From Ancylothrix sp. D3o (GTDB taxonomy: Bacteria; Cyanobacteriota; Cyanobacteriia; Cyanobacteriales; Oscillatoriaceae): 64,000 bases of DNA. The translations under genes and the position numbers were made by a program. Under the pieces are notes generated by a model that worked only from the letters and a program-made list of their open reading frames with translations, searched no databases and was not told the DNA's origin. The stretch is taken from assembly GCF_025370775.1 (NCBI RefSeq), contig NZ_JAMXEX010000004.1, forward strand, positions 403,532 to 467,531, read 5' to 3'. How positions within the stretch are numbered: the first letter of the stretch is position 1; every line of letters starts with the position of its first letter. Below are positions 45,590 to 54,376 of this stretch, in pieces.

Positions 45590-48500
45590 ATGATCTGGGA
45601 ATTTGTTAAAAGTATCTTTTCTCCAACACAGTATATGCCGCACGGTCACTGTTATTTGTGGCAAACACCTTTGGTGTGGTTGCACGTTATTAGTGATCTG
45701 TTGATTGCGCTTGCCTACTTTTCAATTCCAGCGCTGCTGATTTATTTTGTTTACAAGCGGCGCGATGTTCCTTTTTTGGGAATATTTGGGTTATTTGGTG
45801 CATTTATTGTCTGCTGCGGTACCGGTCACTTGTTGGAAATTTGGACGCTTTGGCATTCGGCTTATTGGTTGTCGGGGATTGAGAAAGCAATGACAGCAAT
45901 TGTTTCTTGTTACACAGCCGCACAAATGGTAACGCTGCTGCCGCAATTTTTATCATTAAAAACACCCCAAGAATTAGAGTTAATTAATAGCAAATTAGAG
46001 CAGGAAATTGCAGAGCGACAGAATGCAGAATTAGCACTACGATTAGCCTATGAAGAATTAGAAGTGAAAGTCAAAGAGCGCACGGCTGAGTTGAGAGAAA
46101 CCAATACTTGTTTAGAAGCAGAAATTCGAGAAAAAATAACTGCCGAAGCTATGTTGCGCGAAAAAGAAATTCGCTTGAGAGAACAACAAGCCAGCTTGCT
46201 AAAATTATCAAAAAATTCTAATATTTATGAAGGAAACACCAGCAAGGCGTTCAGAGAGATAACCGAAGTAGCAACCCTGACTTTGAATGTAGAGCGAGGA
46301 AGTATTTGGTTTTATAGTCACGATAAATCAGTCATGTTATGTGCCGATCTTTATCACTTGTCGGCTAATCAACACAGCCGGGGTGGAGAATTGAAAATTG
46401 CTGATTATCCGGCGTATTTTCAAGCGGTAAATGCGGAAAAAGCAATTGTAGCCATTGATGCCATAACTGATCCACGCACGCGAGAGTTTAGCGAATCTTA
46501 TTTGATTGCTTCCGGTATTACTTCGATGCTAGATGTTCCGATTAGCCATCAAGGAAAAGTGGTGGGTGTGATTTGTTTAGAACATAAAAAAACAGCGAGA
46601 AATTGGACACTGGATGAACAAAACTTTGCTAGTTATTTGGCACAGATGACTGCATTGGCGCTTGCATCTCAGGAACGCAAGCAAGCCGAGTCTGAATTAC
46701 GTTTAGTCACTGAACGATTGCAACATTTGCTTTCAGCTACCCCAGCAGTTATTTTTAGCTGCAAATTAGGGGGTGATTATGATGTCACATTTGTAAGCGA
46801 GAATGTTGCTTCAATGATCGGTTATGAGGCGCAAGAATTCATTGATGGTTCTCTGGATTGGCATAATTTAATTCACCCAGACGATAGAGAAAAGGTCAAG
46901 AGTGAATTTCAGAAGATTTTAGAAAAAGAATTTATTTCTTACGAATACCGGGAACGCCACAAAGACGGTCATTATGTTTGGGTATATGATGCAGTTAAAT
47001 TAGTGAAAAATTCTGCGGGAGTCCCTGTAGAATGCGTGGGTTATGCGGTAGATATCACGGCTCGTAAAGAAGCAGAATTTGCTTTGCAGCAGCAATTAAA
47101 AAGAGAGCAGTTGGTCAATGCCATTCAAGAGCGAATTCGTTCTTCTTTGAATTTAGAAGAAGTGTTAAATATGGCGGTGGAAGAAGTCCGGCATTTTTTG
47201 GCAACGGATCGCACTGTGATTTACCGTTTTAATCCTGATTTAAGCGGTTTTATTGCGGTTGAGTCTGTTGCTGATTTGGGGCTATCAATTTTGGGAATTG
47301 ATATTCACGACCCTTGTTTTGGCGAACGTTACACTAAATTATACGAAGAAGGCCGTATCCGGGCGATTAATAATATTTATGCGGGGGATATTGCACAGTG
47401 TCATGTTGATTTGTTGACCCGGTTGGGGATAAAAGCTAATCTTGTGGTTCCGATTTTGGAAGGTAAAAAATTATGGGGATTGTTGATTGCTCATCACTGT
47501 AAAAGTGCCAGAATTTGGGAATCTTCGGAAATGGAATCTTTGCGGCAAATTTCCGTGCAATTGGCTATCGCTATTCAGCAATGTATGTTATTTGAACAAG
47601 CAACATCTGAAATTTCCGAGCGTAAATTAGCGGAGGAAGCTTTGCAAAAAGCTGTGGTGAGGGCGGATGCGGCAAATAAGGCTAAAAGTGAGTTTTTGGC
47701 TTCGATGAGCCATGAGTTACGAACTCCTTTAAATGCTATTTTGGGCTTTTCTCAACTCATGGGACGCGATGCTTCTTTAAAAGTGGAACATCAAGAACAT
47801 TTAGAAATTATTAATCGCTCTGGAGAACATTTGCTGGCTCTGATTAATGATATTTTGGATATGTCAAAAATTGAGGCCGGTAGAAGCAAACTTAATGAAA
47901 GCAGTTTTAATTTGCGGCGAATGATCAAAAACTTAGAAAATATGTTGCGATTAAAAGCTGAAGCAAAAAAGTTACAGCTTGTTTTTGATGTGGCCAAGGA
48001 CTTGCCTGAGTTTGTCACAACAGATGAAGGAAAGTTGCGACAAGTTTTAATAAATCTTTTAGGAAATGCTATTAAATTTACTGAAAGAGGAAAGGTGACA
48101 TTACAAGTCAAAATGAATGCCTGTAAGGTTAATGTTTTTGATTCTTGTATTTCCCCTCGCCAAACTTCCCTTTTATTTGAAATAGAAGACACCGGCCCCG
48201 GCATTTATCCTCAAGAAATAAGTAAGTTATTTGAGCCTTTTGGGCAAACAGTATCGGGTTTGAAATCTCAACAAGGTACTGGTTTAGGTTTACCTATTAG
48301 TCGCAAGTTTGTACAATTGATGGGGGGCGATATTCGCGTTGTTAGTACCCTAGGAAAGGGGAGTATTTTTGCTTTTGAGATAAGCGTGAAAGTGGCGGAT
48401 TCTGGGGCGATTGTTATGACTAATATGCAGCCAATGGTGATGGGTTTAGCTCCAAATCAACCCCCATATCGCATTTTAGCAGTGGATGATCGGCTGGAAA

Positions 48501-49105
48501 GTCGTTTAGTTTTAGTGAAGTTATTGTCATCAGTTGGTTTTGAAGTCCGAGAAGCAGCTAATGGCAAAGAGGCGATTGCAGTGTGGGAAAATTGGCAGCC
48601 GCATTTGATTTTTATGGATATGCAGATGCCGGTAATGAATGGCTACGAAGCCACGCAATACATTAAAGCGGATATTCGGGGAAAAACAACGGCAATTGTT
48701 GCCCTGACGGCGAGTGCTTTTGAAGAAGAAAGAACGGAGATTTTAGCGGCTGGTTGTGATGATTTTCTGCGGAAGCCTTTTCAGCAAAATATTTTATTTT
48801 CTAAAATTGAAGAACTTTTAGGAGTCAGATATCTTTATGAAGTAACGGACGCTTTAAAGGTCAATAAAAAAGCTGCCCTATCGCAAGTTTACAGTCAGGA
48901 TTCTTTGGCCGAAGAACTTAGCAAAATGCCCCGAGAATGGGTAGCTCAAATGTGGAAAGCTGCTAACGAATGTTGCGATGATAAAGTTTTCCAACTCATT
49001 AAAGAAATGCCGGTTGAGCTTGCATCTCTAGCTGGGGTTATTAAAGAAGCGGCAGATAACTTTTTGTTTGAGGACATTATTGAGCTTTGTAGCAATCAAT
49101 TGTAA
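45590..49105 (+). CDS. Ethylene-receptor-like and cyanobacteriochrome hybrid histidine kinase
   Basis: Order over 1171 residues: ethylene-binding-type membrane domain (15-120; Asp36, Cys76, His80 in VISDLLIALAYFSIP and CCGTGHLLEIWTLW); coiled coil; GAF (about 215-360); PAS (about 375-495); second GAF (about 515-665); HisKA with His708 (SMSHELRTPLN); ATPase (N-box LLGNAIKF, DTGPGI, GTGLGLPIS); receiver (Asp1010 in FMDMQMPVMNG, Lys1062). The second GAF has Asp574-Pro-Cys576-Phe and Cys604-His605 (AQCHVDLL), the DXCF and canonical bilin-attachment motifs of cyanobacteriochromes. The closest known layout is Synechocystis Slr1212 (Etr1/UirS). One protein thus seems to sense both ethylene and light; bilin attachment and ligand binding are predictions. 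Confidence 0.9.
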   Translation: MIWEFVKSIFSPTQYMPHGHCYLWQTPLVWLHVISDLLIALAYFSIPALLIYFVYKRRDVPFLGIFGLFGAFIVCCGTGHLLEIWTLWHSAYWLSGIEKAMTAIVSCYTAAQMVTLLPQFLSLKTPQELELINSKLEQEIAERQNAELALRLAYEELEVKVKERTAELRETNTCLEAEIREKITAEAMLREKEIRLREQQASLLKLSKNSNIYEGNTSKAFREITEVATLTLNVERGSIWFYSHDKSVMLCADLYHLSANQHSRGGELKIADYPAYFQAVNAEKAIVAIDAITDPRTREFSESYLIASGITSMLDVPISHQGKVVGVICLEHKKTARNWTLDEQNFASYLAQMTALALASQERKQAESELRLVTERLQHLLSATPAVIFSCKLGGDYDVTFVSENVASMIGYEAQEFIDGSLDWHNLIHPDDREKVKSEFQKILEKEFISYEYRERHKDGHYVWVYDAVKLVKNSAGVPVECVGYAVDITARKEAEFALQQQLKREQLVNAIQERIRSSLNLEEVLNMAVEEVRHFLATDRTVIYRFNPDLSGFIAVESVADLGLSILGIDIHDPCFGERYTKLYEEGRIRAINNIYAGDIAQCHVDLLTRLGIKANLVVPILEGKKLWGLLIAHHCKSARIWESSEMESLRQISVQLAIAIQQCMLFEQATSEISERKLAEEALQKAVVRADAANKAKSEFLASMSHELRTPLNAILGFSQLMGRDASLKVEHQEHLEIINRSGEHLLALINDILDMSKIEAGRSKLNESSFNLRRMIKNLENMLRLKAEAKKLQLVFDVAKDLPEFVTTDEGKLRQVLINLLGNAIKFTERGKVTLQVKMNACKVNVFDSCISPRQTSLLFEIEDTGPGIYPQEISKLFEPFGQTVSGLKSQQGTGLGLPISRKFVQLMGGDIRVVSTLGKGSIFAFEISVKVADSGAIVMTNMQPMVMGLAPNQPPYRILAVDDRLESRLVLVKLLSSVGFEVREAANGKEAIAVWENWQPHLIFMDMQMPVMNGYEATQYIKADIRGKTTAIVALTASAFEEERTEILAAGCDDFLRKPFQQNILFSKIEELLGVRYLYEVTDALKVNKKAALSQVYSQDSLAEELSKMPREWVAQMWKAANECCDDKVFQLIKEMPVELASLAGVIKEAADNFLFEDIIELCSNQL

Positions 49106-49248
49106 AAACTTGCTATAAAAACCAACTTCCTGCCGACTCCTTATTCAAAAAGGACATATTTGGAGCAAATTTGTAACAAATTTTTCGCTTCTTTTACCTT
49201 TTTTAAGGTTTAATAGCTATTGTCGGAAATTTTTAACCGAGTGTTCGC

Positions 49249-50385
49249 ATGAACAGCAATTACTCTCCTTTAATTCCCGCAAGTATTCTGGTGGTTGACG
49301 ATACGCCCAATAATGTGCGTTTGTTGTCGGCAATTTTAACAAAGCAAGGCTATCATGTTCGCAAAGCGCTTAACGGAGAACGCGCCCTTGCAACGGTGCA
49401 GGAGTTTCCGCCCGATTTAATTTTGCTCGATGTAATGATGCCGGAAATGAATGGCTATGAAGTTTGCCAAAAATTGAAAGCTTCTCCCAAAACTCGCGGC
49501 ATCCCAGTAATTTTTTTGAGCGCCCTGGATGATGTTTCTGATAAGGTGAAAGCTTTTGATGTGGGTGGGGTTGATTATATCACAAAACCGTTTCACCATC
49601 ACGAAGTTTTGGCGCGGGTTGCTAATCATTTAACCATTCAAAATCAACAAAAAATTTTGGAAGACCAAAGAAAACTATTAGAAGAGAAAAACCAACGCTT
49701 AGAAACAGAAATTACAGAGCGAAATCGCGTTGAGTTGGCTTTACGCGTCGCTCAAGAAAAATCGGAACGTTTGTTACTTAATATTTTCCCGGCCCGCATA
49801 GCAGAAAATTTGAAAAAAGGTGAAGGAACTTTAGCCGAAAGATTTGAATCGGCGACGGTTTTGTTTGCAGATTTAGTTAATTTTACGTCGCTGGCATCAA
49901 GAATTTCTCCTCTTGAGTTGGTGAGTTTACTCAATGATATTTTTTCTAATTTTGACAACCTCACAGAAAAGTACAATTTAGAGAAAATTAAAACGATAGG
50001 CGATGCTTATATGGTGGCGGGAGGATTGCCGGTACCCCAGGAAGATCATGCGGAGGCTATTGCAAATATGGCTTTAGATATCCAGCAATTTATTAACAAT
50101 TTTAAAACAGATATTGGTGAGAATTTTGAAATCAGAATGGGCATTCATACGGGGCCGGTAGTGGCCGGTGTGATCGGTACAAAAAAGTTTATTTATGACT
50201 TGTGGGGAGATACGGTAAATCTTGCTTCTCGCATGGAATCTCAAGGTTTACCTGGGTTTATTCAAGTCACAGAGGCGATGCAAGAAAAATTAAAAGATAA
50301 GTATGTTTTTGAAGCACGAGGAATGCTTGATGTGAAAGGCAAAGGTGAGATGATGACCTATTGGTTAAAAGGGAAAAAATTATAA
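49249..50385 (+). CDS. Response regulator with adenylate cyclase output
   Basis: Receiver (about 12-130): Asp17/Asp18, phospho-acceptor Asp61 (LILLDVMMPEMNGYE) and Lys in DYITKPFHHHE. A coiled coil (about 135-185) connects to a class III cyclase (about 200-375): metal Asp in FADLVNFTS, KTIGDAYM and YDLWGDTVNLASRM. The Lys of IKTIGD and the Asp of YDLWG are the adenine-selecting pair, so ATP to cAMP is predicted. It starts 143 bp after the hybrid kinase, same strand, making it the likely partner of one or both kinases. It differs from the CHASE2 cyclase at 15.7 kb in class (IIIa-like) and in being soluble. Confidence 0.9.
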   Translation: MNSNYSPLIPASILVVDDTPNNVRLLSAILTKQGYHVRKALNGERALATVQEFPPDLILLDVMMPEMNGYEVCQKLKASPKTRGIPVIFLSALDDVSDKVKAFDVGGVDYITKPFHHHEVLARVANHLTIQNQQKILEDQRKLLEEKNQRLETEITERNRVELALRVAQEKSERLLLNIFPARIAENLKKGEGTLAERFESATVLFADLVNFTSLASRISPLELVSLLNDIFSNFDNLTEKYNLEKIKTIGDAYMVAGGLPVPQEDHAEAIANMALDIQQFINNFKTDIGENFEIRMGIHTGPVVAGVIGTKKFIYDLWGDTVNLASRMESQGLPGFIQVTEAMQEKLKDKYVFEARGMLDVKGKGEMMTYWLKGKKL

Positions 50386-50399
50386 GGCTTTTAGGAGAA

Positions 50400-50416
50400 G
50401 GTGGGCATAGCCCACC
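50400..50416. terminator. GGTGGGC-ATA-GCCCACC hairpin
   Basis: A perfect 7-bp stem with a 3-nt loop between the convergent cyclase and GlcD genes. There is no T-run; it resembles a common dispersed cyanobacterial palindrome and may double as a terminator. Confidence 0.45.
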
Positions 50417-50462
50417 CTACACATTCCTGTTACCCAGTCAGCGGCTAAAAGGGGAATATATG

Positions 50463-51935
50463 TTAAAACAATTCCACACCGGCCAGATTTTTCTCCATCT
50501 TAGCCCTCGCCGCTTCTCCACAAGTTTTAGGCGTCGGAAACATCTTCCCAGGATTAGCTAAACCCTTCGGATTAAAAACTTCTCGCACCCACTGCATCGT
50601 CTCTAAATCTGTCTCGCTGAACATATCTGGCATATAACATTTCTTATCCGCCCCAACGCCATGTTCGCCAGAAATACTCCCCCCAACTCTTACACAAAGT
50701 TTCAGAATTTCTCCCCCTAATTCTTCGACAACTTCTAAAGCACCCGGCACCGAATTATCATACAAAACCAACGGGTGTAAATTGCCATCACCCGCATGAA
50801 ACACATTTGCAATGCGGTAGCCATATTTCTTACTTAACTCCTCCATCTCTTTCAAAACATACGCCATTTGTGTGCGCGGAATTACCCCATCTTGTACATA
50901 ATAATCCGGGCTGAGATGACCGGCAGCCGCAAATGCTGCTTTACGTCCTTTCCACATTTTTAAACGGGTTTCTGGGTCATTGGCGCTAGTAATATTCCGC
51001 GCCCCATTCTTTAAACAAATCTCAGCCACCCGCTTTTTATTCGTCGCCACTTCTACTTCTAACCCATCCAATTCAACCAGCAAAATTGCTTCAGCATCTC
51101 GCGGATAACATCCAGTTGCTACCACATCTTCAACGGCATTAATGCTCAGGTTATCCATGATTTCCATTCCTCCAGGAATAATACCGGCAGCGATAATATC
51201 AGAAACGCTATTTCCCGCCGCTTCAATGTTCGTAAAATCTGCTAAGACCACACAAACTGATTCCGGGTATTTTAAAATTCTTAAAGTAATTTCTGTGGCA
51301 ATTCCCAGCGTTCCTTCTGAACCCACAAAAAGGCCGGTTAAATCATACCCAGGCATCTCTGCTACCTCGCCACCCACATCAACAATCGAACCATCCGGCA
51401 AAACTAATTTTAACCCTAAAACGTGGTTGGTTGTAACTCCATATTTCAGGCAATGAACGCCTCCCGAATTTTCGGCAACGTTGCCACCAATTGAGCAAAT
51501 AATTTGACTGGAAGGATCAGGGGCATAATAAAAACCGGCGCCGCTTACTGCTTGTGTTACCCAGTTATTTATCACCCCAGGCTGTACAACAACCCGCTGA
51601 TTTTCTAAATCAATTTTTAGGATTTTTCGCATTAAGGCGGTGACAATTAAAACGCAGTTTTCCACCGGCAATGCACCCCCCGATAAGCCGGTGCCGGAGC
51701 CTCTGGCAACCCAAGGAATGTTATATTTATCGCAGATTTTTATAACTTCGGAAACTTGTTCTGTGGTGCGGGGTAAAACAACTAGGGCGGGACGTTGCCG
51801 GTAGCTGGTGAGTCCATCACATTCATAGGTTAGTAATTCTTCTTTGCGCTGCACAACGCCGGTTTTTCCCAGAGCGGCTTCAAATTCTTTGATAATGGGT
51901 TTCCAGTTAGTCTGTTGTTTATCTATGGCAATCAT
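50463..51935 (-). CDS. glcD: Glycolate dehydrogenase FAD subunit
   Basis: FAD-linked oxidase of 490 residues. FAD-binding segment: PALVVLPRTTEQVSEVIKIC, WVARGSGTGLSGGALP, SSQIICSIGGNVAENSGGVHCLKYGVTTNHVLG and GLFVGSEGTLGIATEITLRIL. C-terminal landmarks: ANVFHAGDGNLHPLVLYD and SGEHGVGADKK. It oxidises glycolate (the photorespiratory product) to glyoxylate, passing electrons to the membrane. In E. coli GlcE and GlcF complete the enzyme; neither is in the window. It could also act on D-lactate, which the sequence alone does not exclude. Confidence 0.92.
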   Translation of the reverse strand: MIAIDKQQTNWKPIIKEFEAALGKTGVVQRKEELLTYECDGLTSYRQRPALVVLPRTTEQVSEVIKICDKYNIPWVARGSGTGLSGGALPVENCVLIVTALMRKILKIDLENQRVVVQPGVINNWVTQAVSGAGFYYAPDPSSQIICSIGGNVAENSGGVHCLKYGVTTNHVLGLKLVLPDGSIVDVGGEVAEMPGYDLTGLFVGSEGTLGIATEITLRILKYPESVCVVLADFTNIEAAGNSVSDIIAAGIIPGGMEIMDNLSINAVEDVVATGCYPRDAEAILLVELDGLEVEVATNKKRVAEICLKNGARNITSANDPETRLKMWKGRKAAFAAAGHLSPDYYVQDGVIPRTQMAYVLKEMEELSKKYGYRIANVFHAGDGNLHPLVLYDNSVPGALEVVEELGGEILKLCVRVGGSISGEHGVGADKKCYMPDMFSETDLETMQWVREVFNPKGLANPGKMFPTPKTCGEAARAKMEKNLAGVELF

Positions 51936-52497
51936 TTGTTACTCCCCGATAGAGGCGGCTAAAATATTTAAAGTTGGATGTGTTTTTTTATCCTAATACA
52001 CTTTGACTTCTTCTGCCGATACTAGCTAGAAAATTTCTTTCCCTATGAGTCACCATAAAAATAAAAAAAATGGCTTATTCTCCTCCTCTTTCGTGAGTTT
52101 ATGAATAGTGTCTTTGATGTTATTTCCCTTGTCGGCATCGTTGTCATGTTTATTGTGATTGTTCAGTCTTTATCTGCTTAGGCAGACAGGGTGCCGGTGC
52201 ATTGAATGGCAAGGATTAGCGTTGATTTAGGAGTAGTCTAGGCGCTAGGCGTAGTGGTTAGGCCGGTAATTATAATAAATTTTTTAGGTTGAATTGCTCT
52301 CAATTCTTGGCAAACCTATCAAGCACGCTTAGCGTAAAAAAACCATTTAAAATATCCGATAAGTGAGGCTTATAAATCAAATTAAACATTTTTTGACCAA
52401 AAATCCCCAGTCACGAATCTCCACCACACAGTACGCAATTACCCACTCAATCGTACAATGAGAGTCTGGTAATCCGTCGATTCAGGAGAACAACGCT
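51936..52497. other. Intergenic region upstream of ccmK with a possible small ORF
   Basis: 562 bp. It holds the 26-codon frame at 52101-52181 (separate entry) and the AT-rich leader of ccmK (52280-52497) with no clear consensus promoter. Confidence 0.4.
52101..52181 (+). CDS. Possible 26-residue single-helix membrane peptide
   Basis: ATG-to-TAG frame encoding MNSVFDVISLVGIVVMFIVI followed by VQSLSA, a near-complete transmembrane helix. CGTGAG lies a few bases upstream. The size is like small photosystem or NDH subunits, but the sequence does not match one I recognise. Too short to be secure. Confidence 0.3.
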   Translation: MNSVFDVISLVGIVVMFIVIVQSLSA

Positions 52498-52815
52498 ATG
52501 TCATTTGCAGTAGGCATGGTTGAGGTGAAAGGTCTTCCCCCAGCGCTTGCGGTGGCAGATGCGATGGTTAAAGCCGCCCGTGTTACGCTGGTGGGTTATG
52601 AAAAGGTGAGCGGCGCTCGTTATACGATCATTGTCCGGGGTAATGTCTCAGATGTGCAAACCTCTGTAGCGGCTGGAGTGCAAGCTGTCAAGGCAGTTAA
52701 TACACAAGAAGACTTATTGCTCTCTTATCATTATATCCCCCGCCCCCATGAAAATATCGAATGCGTACTTCTGCCCAGTTTAACCTCAGAAACCGCTCAG
52801 TTTCGGGTTTTCTAA
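52498..52815 (+). CDS. ccmK: Carboxysome shell protein, BMC domain (CcmK type)
   Basis: The single BMC domain begins AVGMVEVKGLPPALAVADAMVKAARVTLVGYEKVSGARYTIIVRG, then PRPHENIECVLLP. Hexamers of such proteins tile the carboxysome facets and their central pores admit bicarbonate and other metabolites. The pore stretch reads KVSGA instead of KIGSG of CcmK1/K2, and the loop after VNTQEDLLLSYHYI is longer; the C-terminus (SLTSETAQFRVF) is also its own. It is a satellite copy: no ccmLMN or other ccmK is in the window. It may be a minor facet subunit that tunes permeability. Strong terminator downstream. Confidence 0.9.
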   Translation: MSFAVGMVEVKGLPPALAVADAMVKAARVTLVGYEKVSGARYTIIVRGNVSDVQTSVAAGVQAVKAVNTQEDLLLSYHYIPRPHENIECVLLPSLTSETAQFRVF

Positions 52816-52859
52816 ACCGTCGCACCTGAAAAATTTGTTTTTAAATTCTTGTCTTTTAT

Positions 52860-52895
52860 GCTGTACTTTAATTGTTGAAAGTACAGCCTTTTTTT
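52860..52895 (+). terminator. Intrinsic terminator of ccmK
   Basis: GCTGTACTTT (52860-52869) and AAAGTACAGC (52878-52887) form a perfect 10-bp stem with an 8-nt loop, followed by CTTTTTTT. Confidence 0.9.
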
Positions 52896-52920
52896 AAGCT
52901 TAGTTTGCCTAATTGGGCAG

Positions 52921-53337
52921 TTAGACGCGCAGATAAGTATCTTTACCTTTGTCGGGTAAAACTTTCAATTGTTGATTCCTTAAATCAGGTTCTAATCCCA
53001 AATCTTCCAAAGGAATTACCCCCACCAAAGGCTCCTCACCGCCAGCCAATTCCACACAATTATATACTCCCTCTCGACCAGCAATTGACAGTTTGACATT
53101 TTGGAACAAACGAAAGTTTCTGGTACCGACTGCTGTGTGGCCGATAATTTCACCGGCCTGGGTTAAACCTAATTGACTAACAATATCTGCCGGTAAACAA
53201 AGCCGACTGGCGCCGGTGTCTACCAAAACATTCTCTATCGTCAGGGAACGGATTTCATTGGCCCGAATAAATCCCCGTTCGGCTAAAATTTCATCAATCT
53301 GGTTTGTCACCGTGATAGTAGTTTTGACAATTCCCAT
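52921..53337 (-). CDS. Retropepsin-like aspartic protease-fold protein
   Basis: 138 residues. The active-site motif VLVDTGASRLCLP (about 37-49) is followed by a hydrophobic-hydrophobic-Gly (EIIGHTAVG) and VGVIPLEDLGLEPD, as in bacterial retroviral-type aspartyl proteases that work as homodimers. No signal peptide. Such short proteins are common in cyanobacteria; proteolysis by them is mostly untested. The ATG at 53337 has GGGGAAAA upstream. Confidence 0.8.
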   Translation of the reverse strand: MGIVKTTITVTNQIDEILAERGFIRANEIRSLTIENVLVDTGASRLCLPADIVSQLGLTQAGEIIGHTAVGTRNFRLFQNVKLSIAGREGVYNCVELAGGEEPLVGVIPLEDLGLEPDLRNQQLKVLPDKGKDTYLRV

Positions 53338-53573
53338 TTTTCCCCTTGCTGTAGATGTGATAAACTTTCCCTAACTTCTCATCTCCAAATAATTATAACA
53401 ATTGTTTTGTAGAAATTTAAGCTAACATCCACTTAATAGTTTAGGGCTTATTTGTAAGCATCAAAAATAACTTTTTATACCCCAGCCTACCCACCGGCCA
53501 CCAAAACTCCCTAAAAAATTTTCCCGCAGGGCTTGCCAAAGCTGGGGGGTTTTTGCTATATTCATAAATGTTT

Positions 53574-53646
53574 GCTGGTGTAACTCAGTTGGTAGAGTAG
53601 CTGATTTGTAATCAGCCTGTCATGGGTTCGAGTCCCTTCACCAGCT
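53574..53646 (+). tRNA. tRNA-Thr (anticodon UGU)
   Basis: The cloverleaf is complete. Acceptor GCTGGTG (53574-53580) pairs with CACCAGC (53639-53645). The D-arm includes AACTCAGTTGGTAGAGT. The anticodon stem is GCTGA/TCAGC with loop TTTGTAA (53605-53611), giving anticodon TGT at 53607-53609, which reads ACA (Thr). The T-arm contains GGGTTCGAGTCCC. The discriminator is T, and the CCA end is not encoded. Confidence 0.96.
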
Positions 53647-53773
53647 TTTAGCAGAAAATCTGAGTTACGCATAAAAGGGAAAAGCGCCTTTATGTCGTGG
53701 CGTAGAAAGCCATAAGCCATAGTCACACAAAAATGCTTAGGATAATAGATCAAGCGCGATTCGGGAAACCTTT

Positions 53774-54376
53774 ATGACAGAAAGATTTGAACCTCCCGCC
53801 TTACCACCCTCTGTGCGGCGTGTTATACCGCAGTTTCGATTTTTTGGCTGGGCGAGTTTTTGGGTACAGTTAGTATTAGCCGTGATTGCCGGCCTGATTT
53901 TTATATTTGCCGGTTTTTCTGCCAGTGTGCGAGCGCCTGGTGGTGCTGCTGCTGGTAGTAGCGGAAGTGGACCCGGAATTTTATTTGCCGTTTTAGGGTT
54001 AATTGCATTAGGGGTAAGTATTTATTGGTCTTTTCGATATACTCGCCTGGCGTTGCAACTGCAATCAGCTAATCCCAACCTCCGACCAAAAAGAACCACC
54101 GCCGCAAATTTATTACGGCAAGGTTTAATGTTAAATTTGACAGGAATGGGGTTTAGTTTGGTTGGTGCAGAATCGATAGCCGGGATTTTGTTTGGCAAAA
54201 TTTTATCACAACCGCAGGGTGGTTTTGTGGTGAGTGATCCTTCTGCTTACACGCGAATTATTCAGCCGGTGGATATTTTTGTTGTGTTAGGAAATACGCA
54301 TATTACGTTTGCTCATTTTATCGGGATTGTCACTTCCTTATGGCTGATTAATTCAGTGAATAAAGATGAGGGGTGA
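53774..54376 (+). CDS. DUF3611 membrane protein
   Basis: 200 residues, four predicted helices: FRFFGWASFWVQLVLAVIAGLIFIFAGF (about 21-48), GILFAVLGLIALGVSIYWSF (about 70-90), LMLNLTGMGFSLVGAESIAGILFGKIL (about 115-140) and ITFAHFIGIVTSLWLIN (about 173-192). The PQFRFFGWASFW start and the QPVDIFVVLGNTHITFAHF motif identify the cyanobacterial/plastid DUF3611 family. A Gly/Ser-rich loop joins helices 1 and 2. Function is unknown; plant relatives are plastid membrane proteins. Confidence 0.85.
   Translation: MTERFEPPALPPSVRRVIPQFRFFGWASFWVQLVLAVIAGLIFIFAGFSASVRAPGGAAAGSSGSGPGILFAVLGLIALGVSIYWSFRYTRLALQLQSANPNLRPKRTTAANLLRQGLMLNLTGMGFSLVGAESIAGILFGKILSQPQGGFVVSDPSAYTRIIQPVDIFVVLGNTHITFAHFIGIVTSLWLINSVNKDEG

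Noticed and set aside
53562..53753. 63-codon minus-strand frame
   Set aside because: It runs antisense across the tRNA-Thr gene; coding-like residues come from the tRNA sequence.
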